64,000 nucleotides of DNA from Lasiosphaeris hirsuta (Eukaryota > Ascomycota > Sordariomycetes > Sordariales > Lasiosphaeriaceae), in the NCBI GenBank assembly GCA_030549175.1, contig JAUKUA010000001.1, positions 5,704,001 through 5,768,000 on the forward strand. Reading direction: 5' to 3'. Positions within the stretch are counted from its first letter, which is position 1. Each line of letters opens with the position of its first letter. The notes beneath the pieces were generated by a model. The model had not been told where the DNA came from and did no database searches. It saw only the letters and a list, made by a program, of their open reading frames with translations. Both the position numbers and the translations under genes were made by a program. Below, in pieces: positions 21,856 through 31,753 of this stretch.

Positions 21856-23803
21856 TCACTGCATCTCCAGACGGATCTTGACCTCTGGCCCATCGACACA
21901 GTACCCAAACTGCCTAGGTCCGTCCTTCAACTCTGTCTCACGCTTCACCCATCTCCCACCTCTCCTCTCAACCTGTGATGCCTCGTCACCAAACCCACCT
22001 TCTCCCCCCTTCCGCTCCAACTCAGCCTCCAGCTCTTCCTCGCCACTGCTATCCCCCGCCTCTTCGTCAAACCCAGCCACGGGATCCCACTCACCCGTCT
22101 CCCACACCAACTTGATCCTCAGCGGCGGCAGCCCAAACAGCTTGCCCGCGATGCCCTTGACCGTGTATATGTCAAAAGACTTTGGAATCTTGGTCGCTCT
22201 AGTTGCCATCACCATCATTTGCCCTCCGAAGCTCTGTGCCGTGTAAAACTGTACCCCAATCAACCTCGCCTCAAGGAAGTTGGCGTCCACCTCGTGCTGC
22301 CGCACCACCGACGGCTCGCCGTAAATGTCACACAGCTCAGCCCATCGCCTGTGGCGTGCCAGCACACCGGCTTCTTCCGCCTCCGGAACAGCCGCGAGCT
22401 GGCGGGCGATGCGCGACAGGTAGAACATTTCTGCGTTGGCGCGGTCGGCGAGTGTAATGGCGCTGAAGTTGAGTATCTTGAGGGTAGGCAGCCGAGCGAG
22501 CATCAACATGTAGGACTCGTCAGTATTGGTGGCGGCTTTGTTTCCCGAAGACGGAGCAGCGGCCTGGTCATGATTATCGAGGTCGGGGTTGTCGTAAATA
22601 GGGTTGTGGGCGAAACGCAGTGAGGTCAGGCCCGGGAAGGATTCGGCAAGAGAATCAACCAAGGACCAGGATGAAACTTGGTTGTAGGAGATATCGAGGT
22701 AGTGGAGATTTGATGTGAATACTGGCGGCTTTGTGGAGGAAGAAGGGACGATGGTAGATATCAGGTTTGCTTTGAGATGCAGGTTGCGGAGGGAGGTGAT
22801 GGTTGCAAGGGGGGCTAGGTCGGCAATGGAGGTGAACTCGTTGAATTCCAGATGAGCCGACACAAGTGTGGATGTGAATGGGGCAGGCGGTATTGGGGAG
22901 AGGACGGAAAGCTGGTTTGCACTTGAAAACAGAGCATTCAGAGACCCAAATTTGGAGGCGAGATGGCATATCTCGGGCCACTCGAGGAGAGTTTCGTCAA
23001 TCGCGAGCTCCTTGATGCCCTTGAATACCAGATCTGCAGCGTCAAGACCTTTATCGTGCAGAACATCTTGAAAACGGTTGCCGCTTCAACAAAGTCGACA
23101 TGTTAGCCAAACCCCGATATATGCCATGGTTAGGAGTTCGATTGGGGGGCAAACACACCGTACTCGCAAAGCGTTCAATCCGCCCAGCTCGGAGCAAATT
23201 TCAACCACAATGCTAAAGCGGTTGAACAGGTTACGACTCAGATCGAGTTCTGTGACTTTGGGACAGACTTGGCTGATGGACTGCTGTTCGCTGGAAGGAT
23301 GCGATGCAAAGGCGACGCGAGAGCCGTCGAGAATGATGATTTTCAACTCGGCGAGCTGGGCCTGCTTGCGACGAATCTTGTCGAAACCAATCTCCTGGGC
23401 GACTTTGCCCGAGATGACAATCTGCTTGTGCGGCTCAGGGCGGTCCTGGTCAGCCGCCGGGTCGCCAACATACTTGAGCTGGAGCGCCGAGACGAAGGTC
23501 TGGGGCGCATCTACGGGTCGCGATGGTCGGATGAACGACGCCGCCGTCGGAGACTTGGACTTGCCTGAGACAGAATTAGACAATCGCAGCCTTTAGGCAG
23601 GAAATTGGAGTGCAGACGGTACAAGAAAAGTAGCGGACGCCCTTGTGCTGGCCGTCGTGTTTGCCCCGCGAAGCATCATCCCATTCAACGCCCAACCATG
23701 AACCGGCGGTGCCCGCAACCTCGCCAACGTAGCGAACAGTGCAGAGCGCGCCATCGTAGGACCGCCGCTGGCCTATTTGCGCTTCGTCAGATGTCGTTGC
23801 CAT
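21856..23803 (-). CDS. Tubulin-folding cofactor E (CAP-Gly, LRR, ubiquitin-like)
   Basis: Three exons on the minus strand: 23803-23623, 23564-23159 and 23083-21856, giving 604 aa; donors GTACCG and GTGTGT, acceptors CTCAG and GAAG. Residues 18-61 form a CAP-Gly domain with the SWLGVEWDD and GKHDG motifs that bind the alpha-tubulin tail. Residues of about 130-430 are leucine-rich repeats (VTELDLSRNLFNRF, ITSLRNLHLKANLIS, LHYLDISYNQVSSW, TSLRFAHNPIYDNP). The C-terminal 90 residues look like the ubiquitin-like domain of this family (IPKSFDIYTVKGIAGKLFG). TBCE (yeast Pac2) helps alpha-tubulin fold and join beta-tubulin into the heterodimer. Its client, an alpha-tubulin gene, is about 16 kb away. 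Confidence 0.94.
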
Positions 23804-24485
23804 GTCTCTCTGCTCTGAAGTGTCGGTTGCAGGATGGGTTTCTTACCCCACATACCTGCTGGGGGAAGGTGCAACTGTTCAAGACTATCAGTAATTCACA
23901 CCACATCCAGGCAACAATACATAGCAGCGCACAGACTATTTTGACGGCTCATCCAGTCACCAATCACCCTCGATACTTGTTAGGTTCCCCTTTTCTACAA
24001 CCTCTTAAAACCTCCTCCAGGTTGCTGTTGAGTTGCACCCGCTTTATTTCCCTCATCTATCAGCTGGCGATGACAGCCTCTTTCCTCGCCAGAAATGACC
24101 TTCCTCGGGTGCAGCAGAAGGAAAGGGGGCAACCTCTGGTGTGTTTGACGAGGCAAAAAAAGAGAGAATGAGGACATCAGAACACCAAACGCCTGGTGAA
24201 CAATATATATATATATAACACCAGGGATTCGCTGGCCATCAGCGACGTAATTACTAGTCTGGCGGTCACTGGCTTATCTATGGGAGAGCAGACGGGATCC
24301 TGAGCTTTCCAGTACCTATGGTCGTATGTAGCAGTTGTCTATTGATGTTTCCTCTGTATAGTCTGCCCAGACCGCCTCCTCAAGGTTCGGCGTTGGCATT
24401 GGGCACACAGAACTAAGCTTTTATACACTTCTCCAGCCGCACATATGTCGTTCAGTACATTACAAGCTCGTAGCAGCATATCAAC
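23804..24485. other. Intergenic region, promoter of TBCE
   Basis: About 680 bases between the TBCE start and the hydratase stop. It carries an AT repeat at 24203-24217. No gene is seen. Confidence 0.55.
24203..24217. repeat. AT dinucleotide repeat
   Basis: Seven and a half AT units lie in non-coding DNA upstream of the TBCE gene. Confidence 0.85.
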
Positions 24486-25538
24486 TCAAAGCTTCCCCTT
24501 TGCAGGCCCGACGCACCTCATCAACGCACGCCCATTGCTCAGGCAGACCTTGCCACCCTCAACCTGGACCTGAAAGCGGATCTCCTCCCACTCGCCCTTG
24601 AACTGGCCCGTCCGCCATGCCGATGCTACGAGCTTGTCCCCCGGTCGAACGGGGCTGGCAAACCGGGCCTGGTAGTCCTTGATATTGGAGGGATCGCTCT
24701 GACCGAGGTTTTGCAGCAGGCCGTGGCAAGCCCAGTTGAACGAGTATAGCCCATGGATGATGGTACCACCGAAACCCATCTTCCTGCCTGGCTCGGGTGT
24801 CGCGTGCAGCGGGTTATAGTCGCCGTTAAGCCGGTAGAGCAACGCCGTCTCGGCAGTCGTCTGGGTCTCAAACACGACGTCGGGCTTGCGGTCCTTTGGT
24901 GAGGGATAGTTCTCGGTCGCAGGGCCCTTGGGCCCGCCCCAATTACCCTGTCCGACGTAGAAGGCGGAGCCGACCGCGCGTGAGTACACCTCACCATTGC
25001 TAGCGTCGACCAAATCCGTCTGTGTCTCAATGACTGTGCCAGGACGGCCCTTGTCGTAGACACCGAGGACTTTGGTGCGGACCTCGAAAGCCTCACCGGC
25101 AGACGTTGGCGGAATCGGCTTGAGAAACTGGACCAAGCGCTGGCCATCGACAACACGGGTGGCATCAAAGGAGGGTATCCCGGGAATGGCAACGGCATTC
25201 TGGGCGGCATAGAAGTCAATCACTTCCTGTGTGTTTCCTTTGAACGCTGGCGATGTTATATTATGTGAGCCTCCTGCTCACGGGACTCACAGGAGGGAAC
25301 GCTAGGGGTAAACTTACGGAGTATGACCGGGTATGTAGGGAAGACGGAGAAGTTGGGGTGTAGTTCCTGACATGTTATCAGCACATTGCGGCTTGGGCAG
25401 GGTGTTGGGAATGCGTACGAAGAGAAACTGGAGCTCATCGGCAGTGCAGCCAATGGATTGGGCAAAGAGGAGGACATCTCGCTTCACCCACGACACCTCC
25501 TTCGCGGGGTACTCAAAACCAACTCCGGGGCCTGACAT
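24486..25538 (-). CDS. MaoC-like (R)-specific enoyl-CoA hydratase 2
   Basis: Three exons on the minus strand: 25538-25419, 25366-25318 and 25246-24486, giving 309 aa. The middle exon is only 49 nt. Introns are 52 and 71 nt with donors GTACGC and GTAAGT. The joined protein reads ADELQFLFELHPNFSVFPTYPVILPF, the typical N-terminal hot-dog half of peroxisomal hydratase 2. The C-terminal half holds the catalytic MaoC segment: LNGDYNPLHATPEPGRKMGFGGTIIHGLYSFNWACHGLL, with Asp and His (D-x4-H) as expected for the hydratase 2 motif. The family converts trans-2-enoyl-CoA to (3R)-hydroxyacyl-CoA in peroxisomal beta-oxidation; here it is a stand-alone protein and not fused to a dehydrogenase. The C-terminus GKL resembles a weak PTS1 but is not the SKL/AKL consensus. 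A secondary-metabolism hydratase is an alternative, though no such cluster adjoins. Confidence 0.9.
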
Positions 25539-26582
25539 GTTGGAAATACTGGGCTGGTTCTGAGACAGGAATCTGAACACGGAATAGGAGCGTACAAAGA
25601 TGGGCCTCAGTTGGGGTTGAGTATGAGGACGTCGCAGACTTATGAGCTTCCTGCCGATGTACTACTGGTTGCCTGATACAGGATGCCCTCGCCGAGATGG
25701 CATCCGGCCCTCGATTGCGGGGGTGGAGAACATCCCGAGACCGTTGCCGAGGCTCATGTGTGGGGAGCTTCTTGGCCAACCAGCGCATCCAGTGACCTAC
25801 TACTATCCAAACAAGGGTCCTCTTGGCTCTGAGGCTTGGCCCCCTAAATCAGAAGCTTTGCTGCTTGTTCGCGAGATGTTTTCCATGCTCGAGCGGTACC
25901 AGCTGCAGGGAAAACAACGCGATTCCCACAGTTTCTTGGCAATTTCTGTACACGATAAGTTGTGATGAAATTGGCATTGGAGTCAAGGAACTACCCGTCG
26001 GACGTTTCCAGGGCCCATAAGCCCGTTTATGCAAGTTGCTGCAGTCGTGCCCTGAGGCTTGACAGGCCGACGGACTTTTGGCGGCAACCTTATTAGCCTC
26101 GCAAGAAAGCGAGCACCTAGCCCTAACCCTGGTTTGTTCCCACACAATCCAGGTTCTTGCCGAACCAAAAAGGCCAAGCTTGCCGAGCTTGTCAATCGCG
26201 GCCTGGAATATGAGAACATGAGCTCAACCGAAATGACTTTAATCTTGCAAATCTCCCCGATATCCTTATTGAAGTATTTGAATGGGCAACCGCAGGGTTA
26301 GGGCTCAGTGTCCACTCGGCAGGTGGGCATCCTGCCGCTGCAGACCCCAACCTCCAAACCGCCAACCAGAAAAAATTGGGAAAAAGTTTCGCGCAGCACG
26401 ACGGTGAGTTCCAGGTGAACAAGTTTATGAGGACACACAATAGCACTGTCTAACTGAAGCGCCCCATTGGCAGAGGTTGTACTTCAATCATGCTGCCCAC
26501 CCCATTCATCTATTCACTCTAGCTACCTTATTAAGCGTTTCATATCTTCCTCTTCACACAATTGTCACCTTCGATGTACAGG
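25539..26582. promoter_or_regulatory. Divergent promoter region (hydratase / unknown basic protein)
   Basis: About 1 kb between divergent starts. A telomere-type CCCTAACCCT motif lies near 26120. A leader intron is possible just before the downstream gene (donor near 26402, acceptor near 26475), but nothing confirms it. No gene is seen. Confidence 0.45.
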
Positions 26583-28115
26583 ATGGCACCGAGTGAGACC
26601 ACTGGCGGGCCAACTGGCAATGGCTCTGTGTATTCCACAAGCACAAGTCAACTGCCACTTCTCGCATCCATAGCCACCAGCGGCAGAGGTAATCCTCAAG
26701 CAGACCTCGCAACAGATATCACGTCACAATCACGACCCACTCTCCCAAGCCTCACTCGGCCATCCAAGAGGAAATGTGCCGCCGGATGGCACAAATTTCA
26801 GCGCAAGAAGAAGATATCCTGGAGTCAACTTGAGAAGTGCGACGGCCATACCCTCGCAATCCATAACAAGAAGCTTATGAGACTTCAGCGATTGTGCGTA
26901 GTCCAACATCCGGCCCGTGGCGGTTCGACACTAACACTGCTTAGAAACTTGTTGACTTTATGGAAACTAAAGCGTCGCCCAAAGCCACTGACAATAGATC
27001 ACCAGAAGAAGCAAGATCCTATCACTGTCAATCAAGGAAATTTCGACGAAGGGCTGGTCCGAAGTGGCAGTGTTAGTAGTGTTGAGACCCAAGACAAATC
27101 GGACCGCAGCGATTCAGTTCTGTCTGTGTCAACCAACATCACTACGCCTGACGATTCTGGGTGCGAGACCAAGGGCAAGGTCACCAAAACCCCTCTCGCC
27201 TGCAAGTTAGTCACCGTGACCTCGACTCCAGAGGCCAGCAATGCTGAGGAGAAGGGAGTGGGCCGGTTCTCGGCTACGCATGAATCTCCCGCTGAAATGT
27301 CACTTGAGCACCTGGAGCCCAAGAACCAGGAGCTCAAAGTCACTGCTTCTGCCCCTGTTCCTGCTCCCCGAGCAGCCGCTGTCGCTGTCACCACTTTGAG
27401 CCCAGCCGCCACCTGCGGGGAACCAGCGGCTCAGAATTCCGCGAATGAGGGGAAACAGCGTAAAAAGCGCATGCTCGACGATGACGAGGGTTCGACTTCG
27501 AAGCCTGCTCAGGAGCCCAAGCCCAAGAAAGCCAAGCTGGCCGCCGCTGCCGCAAGCCCCGCCGTGACCATGACACCCGTCGTGCCGGCGCCCAAGTTCA
27601 CACGGGGTGGCCCCAGCAACTCCAAGAAGTACTTCGAGATCAACGCAGACAAGATGCGCGAGGATCCACTCGGCTTCGACGACTTGGTCTACGAGGATAA
27701 GCGCCCCGCAATGGCACAGAAGATCTTCCGGAAGTTCCAGCGCTTCCGTAGACACCAAGGCCCCCCTCCATCTGTCGACATGTTTGGCGCCATCGGTGCT
27801 CCCCAGCCTAGGGCCGATGTCAACACCAACAAGAAGGGCCAAGTGGCAGCGGGCGGCTTGTCCAAGGATACTCTAAAACGGATCCACCAGAAGAGGATAG
27901 GAGAGGAGGTTGAGCTTCCGAAGGGAAACAAGCGTGGCGGGGGGCAGGGGGGTAGCCACACGGACAGCACAGGTGTGCGAGCAGGTCTGGCGAAGACGCA
28001 ACCAAACGGTATTAAGCAAAGGGGGGGCTTATGGGCGGGCCCGACAAAAGACAGGAATGGTGGGGGTAAACTCCAACCTTCCAGTAATCAGCAGAAATAC
28101 AACAAATCAAGATGA
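26583..28115 (+). CDS. Basic, largely disordered protein of unknown function
   Basis: Two exons, 26583-26893 and 26945-28115, giving 493 aa. The intron (GTGCGT, CACTAAC, CTTAG) is exactly 51 nt and has no stop, so unspliced RNA would encode 17 extra residues. I chose the ATG at 26583 (A at -3, G at +4) over 26574, which has a poor context. The N-terminal 125 residues are basic (SKRKCAAGWHKFQRKKKISW and LWKLKRRPK). A long Ser/Thr/Pro/Ala linker follows, with a putative nuclear signal (KQRKKRMLDDDE and KPKKAKL). About residues 330-400 are the most ordered (KKYFEINADKMREDPLGFDDLVYEDKRPAMAQKIFRKFQRFRR). The end is Gly/Lys-rich. I know no domain of this kind. Composition suggests a nuclear protein; that is inference only. 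Confidence 0.65.
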   Translation: MAPSETTGGPTGNGSVYSTSTSQLPLLASIATSGRGNPQADLATDITSQSRPTLPSLTRPSKRKCAAGWHKFQRKKKISWSQLEKCDGHTLAIHNKKLMRLQRLCVVQHPARGGSTLTLLRNLLTLWKLKRRPKPLTIDHQKKQDPITVNQGNFDEGLVRSGSVSSVETQDKSDRSDSVLSVSTNITTPDDSGCETKGKVTKTPLACKLVTVTSTPEASNAEEKGVGRFSATHESPAEMSLEHLEPKNQELKVTASAPVPAPRAAAVAVTTLSPAATCGEPAAQNSANEGKQRKKRMLDDDEGSTSKPAQEPKPKKAKLAAAAASPAVTMTPVVPAPKFTRGGPSNSKKYFEINADKMREDPLGFDDLVYEDKRPAMAQKIFRKFQRFRRHQGPPPSVDMFGAIGAPQPRADVNTNKKGQVAAGGLSKDTLKRIHQKRIGEEVELPKGNKRGGGQGGSHTDSTGVRAGLAKTQPNGIKQRGGLWAGPTKDRNGGGKLQPSSNQQKYNKSR

Positions 28116-28652
28116 CCTCTGTCCTCCATTATTCACGTCAATTCTTTTCTGACCCTCTTGTAGACTTTACATAACCAGGCATTGATCGAGGAGCGATTGA
28201 GCGTCTGTATTTTTTAGAGCTTGACATCATAGCGGGGATAATCCCCTCGACTCTTAGATGTCTGGTCTCGGGAGCTGTATCCCATATATATACATACCCA
28301 TGCAGTCCTATAGCTACTAGTCGCTTTTCCTACCGTGTCTCCTCCATGGTGAATAGCGGAGTCAAACAGGTAATCTCGATACATCGAGATATTCCGAACT
28401 TTTCAGCCTTGTAATCTGCAATGACACTTACTACCGAATCCAGGGAAGTCAAGTCAAGAAAATTGCATTCTCACCAGTGCTATCCCAGCGGCCGCTCAAC
28501 GGGGCCATGCTGGTAAATGTGCTATGTGCCTATTACTTGTTGCCCCGTTAAAGAGTGTGGTTCCTTCCCGCTTCCCGATCCCACAGAAACCGCTCCCATA
28601 TCGCCCAAAACATCCTATAACCTGCACACTTTGCAATCAACGAAGGTGGCCT
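28116..28652. other. Convergent 3' region, no gene seen
   Basis: Lies between two convergent stop codons; contains presumed 3' UTRs only. Confidence 0.6.
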
Positions 28653-29987
28653 CTAGATCCGCGCCTTCGCGCGATCACACTCCTCTATGAACCTGTATAT
28701 CCCCTCGAGACCCTCAAAGGCCTCCGACGAGCAATGTTCGCCCGAGTTGCTTAGAGGAGGTGGCGACATGCTTGCATAGCCATCTGATCCCGGAGATGAT
28801 AGCCAAGGGTTTTCTTCAAATTCGTCGAAGAAAGCGTCCTCAATCTCCGACAATTCCGAGTCGTGCGACCTCATCGATCCTCCCGGCGAGGTGATTGTCT
28901 TGTTGCATCCCTCGTCCGGCGCAAACGGAAAACGAAGGGCAATGGGAACCCCAAGGCTGGTGTCGAAGTCGGCATCCTGTCTGACTACACCTCTCCGCAC
29001 GCCGAAATCGTCGCACAGCCGCTCGACCGTCTCTGCATCGACGCCAGGGAATCGGACCCGGATCACATTGTTCTTTTCCAACGTAACCGGCAGATCCCCC
29101 AACCCCGAAAGGCTTTTCAGATCTGTCATGATTGCTGTGAGATCCTGCAGTGCCCGTGCAAAGTCGACCGACAGCACATCTAGGAACCCTTCAGCACCGA
29201 GAGTGGCCACGCCAGCCTCGGGGTTGGGACCAACACCAAAGGCCTCGGCCGCAGGGAACGGGAACGCGACGCCCAATGGGCTCAGTGCCGTGACCGTGGG
29301 GCTGATGCGGAAGTCGATAAACGAGCCCGGCACATTGCGCGGGATCGCGTACCCGAGCTTGTTGCGGACCTCGTCCTGGGCCGCGCTGATGGCAGCATAG
29401 TGCTTCTCGCCGTTGGGCCCGACTCCGTCATATCTCGCGCGATGACCCCCGAGCCAAAAGGCGCGCATTGCCTGGCTGACGTTGTGGACAACCTGCGCAC
29501 TATTTGCGGGCGTATGTGAGAAGTAGCGGGCACCTCGACCAGCACCGGACACCGTGTATCCTCCGGCGGTTCGAGGGAGAGCACCCCCTGTTAAGTTGGG
29601 GCGGAGAGTACACGCAAAAGGGGCACGGCCAGTGAGCTGGGAGACGGCGCGCGAGGTGTTGGAGACGGGCAGCTTGGACCGGTCGAAGCGGGGCCCTGAT
29701 GCGGGTCCACTGCCGGTGCTGAGGAAGCGGCGGACGACGGCGTTAAGGTGGGCCGAGGCACCGGTTGAATAGAATCTACCGCCTGCCCGGCGTTGCTGGC
29801 GGAGCCAAGCTGCGGGATGGATTTGCTGTCGGTTGGTGTTGTTGACGCGAACGGCGATGGGCTGGAGTTCGTTGTTGAGGCGGGACGCGGTGGCGAGCTT
29901 GGAGCGCAACATGGTGAGCGTGCGGCCCAAGTGTTTGATGAGAACACGCTGGGCGGCCGTGGCCCACATGCCTCCTATGGGAGGCAT
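28653..29987 (-). CDS. Conserved fungal protein, some homologues named casein kinase II beta 2
   Basis: Single exon of 444 aa starting at the first in-frame ATG (29987). The protein begins MPPIGGMWATAAQRVLIKHL and carries a basic N-terminal 140 residues (SKLATASRLNNELQ, FLSTGSGP, RFDRSKLP), a conserved core (ALPRTAGGYTVSGAGRGARYFSHTPA, SQAMRAFWLGGHRARYDG, PGSFIDFRISPTVTALSPLG), and an acidic C-terminus (SELSEIEDAFFDEFEENP). I recall that similar fungal proteins are sometimes labelled casein kinase II beta 2 subunit. I cannot see the CK2-beta zinc finger (four Cys) here, so that name looks wrong and I do not adopt it. The basic start with the GRFYST and RYFSHTP motifs would fit mitochondrial targeting, but this is uncertain. 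Confidence 0.7.
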   Translation of the reverse strand: MPPIGGMWATAAQRVLIKHLGRTLTMLRSKLATASRLNNELQPIAVRVNNTNRQQIHPAAWLRQQRRAGGRFYSTGASAHLNAVVRRFLSTGSGPASGPRFDRSKLPVSNTSRAVSQLTGRAPFACTLRPNLTGGALPRTAGGYTVSGAGRGARYFSHTPANSAQVVHNVSQAMRAFWLGGHRARYDGVGPNGEKHYAAISAAQDEVRNKLGYAIPRNVPGSFIDFRISPTVTALSPLGVAFPFPAAEAFGVGPNPEAGVATLGAEGFLDVLSVDFARALQDLTAIMTDLKSLSGLGDLPVTLEKNNVIRVRFPGVDAETVERLCDDFGVRRGVVRQDADFDTSLGVPIALRFPFAPDEGCNKTITSPGGSMRSHDSELSEIEDAFFDEFEENPWLSSPGSDGYASMSPPPLSNSGEHCSSEAFEGLEGIYRFIEECDRAKARI

Positions 29988-31753
29988 CTTGCGTGTTTTC
30001 TCGAGGTCTGCCCGGTGGAATGGCAAGCCTCTGGTCACTGCAGCCTGCTTGTAAGCTGAAAGACAAGAGGGGCTGAGGAAAGACGTGGGTGTGGTCGGGA
30101 TCTTAAGGGCAGCGCTTATCGATAAGCGTTCGCCACAGGCACATCTGCGTGTCACTGCCACGGATCCTGCGTCTTGGCAGCCAACGAGTGCCTTCAACAG
30201 GTGTGGAGTTATTCCTGTATCGGGTTTCTAGCCAGACCCACAACTTGCATCTAGCCGAGCGGGAATCAAATCGCTACCCCACACCAATTGCTTTTTAAAC
30301 AGCTTGAAATTTTCCCAAGCTCTTGGACTTTCACTCTTTCCTCCCCATCATCACACAGAGCCTCGAGCTTCGAGCTCGAGTATGTCGATCCCCCTCATTT
30401 ACGGCAAGGTAAGCACATACAGCTTCATTCCCAATATTCTGGCGATGCGCCTGCTCCTGTGATGAGCGATTAAGCAAATGAACAATCCAATTCCGACCTA
30501 CAATTTGGGGAGAAACACTTTTCGCAACAACCCTGAGAGCACATAATCTCGCGGCGCAGCGTTTGGACCTAGAATAATTATTGATGCTAACGTTCTGTCG
30601 AACAGTGCTGGCCTCATTACTTCTATTTTCTGCCCTCCACCACGGCGCCATGCCATAAACTTTAAAAGGTTAGTCAAGCTCAGTATTTGATGCGGTTACC
30701 CGCGCCTTGCTCCTCCCCCCCCAAAGTGATGATCAAAAGACAATTCATAGGGAATTCCTCATTCTGAATATATTATGTCGAAACACTCAGTTTCAGCCTT
30801 GTCTGATTTTGGACCCCCCACATGACTGCTTGCCCTTATCCCAAGCGTAGCGATGCTAATAAGCAATTGTCCTAGGTATATCAGTATCCAATCTCTACTC
30901 CCAGCACAATGACGAATTTTGAACGAACGGGCGGACATATCGAAACCTCCATGGGCCCTTCTCATCCAAAGCAAGACGTACAATCTTGTGAGGGGGTGTT
31001 CGTGGAGCCATTCTTGATGAGAACTCGTCAGCTGATCGTGCACTCGATCGCCGTGGCTTTTTATACAGTCAAACCCCGGGCTTTTGGCTAACATCGAACT
31101 CATAGGTAACCATACATTCTCCATCACGTTCACGCTTAAAAACACCAATATGATGATCAATATTCACACTGTTTGATCTGCCTTCGGGCGGAAATGAACA
31201 CTAAACAAAATCTGATTTAATGAGGTATGTCAACACTTCTACATTGGCGCTTGATCTTTACTAACCCGGTGTCCAGACTGAACTACATTCCTCACTAACA
31301 TGCGCATCCACATCAGTACAACGATCTAATGCTGATTCTGCAACGCAGGTAATTTATTGAGTGAACCGCGAGCTGGCCTCGATCAATTGGTAAGACATTG
31401 TCCTTCTTACAACACAACACACCTTCGGGATGATCCCAACCAAATAGCTTTTTAACTCCGAGTCCGCTGTGACGAAGAAAAAAAACACCTGGGAGAACTG
31501 ATTGAGGCCTTCAAACCTATTACTTGTTCAAAGAGAAACTTCGAGAACCAAGCTAACTCATTGTTCAGTAGACCACATTGTGCCGCCGATTTGGCATCGT
31601 AGTCTGGGCATTAAAATAGCACAGTTTTCATATCAGATGTGAATCAATTGATATTCTTACAAACTACACAATCCCAATGGACCCCAAGTGATCGTAGTAA
31701 AGCTTGCATTTTGGGCAACGAGTGTTAGAAAACATGATGTACAGCTGGCTTCG
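29988..31753. other. Intergenic block of lower GC, no gene supported
   Basis: About 1.8 kb between two minus-strand genes. The sequence from about 30250 to 31650 is visibly richer in A and T than its surroundings and full of intron-like signals. A short exon-like start at 30381 (MSIPLIYGK then GTAAGC) leads nowhere convincing when joined to the next acceptor. I cannot support a gene. Confidence 0.4.

Noticed and set aside
30381..30665. Possible small two-exon gene starting MSIPLIYGK with a perfect GTAAGC donor
   Set aside because: Joining to the next acceptor (AACAG near 30605) gives a short peptide ending in a stop with no protein character; no other acceptor gave a sensible continuation.
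30759..31160. 133-codon minus-strand frame in the A/T-richer block
   Set aside because: No domain, no neighbouring exon with matching phase; likely chance.
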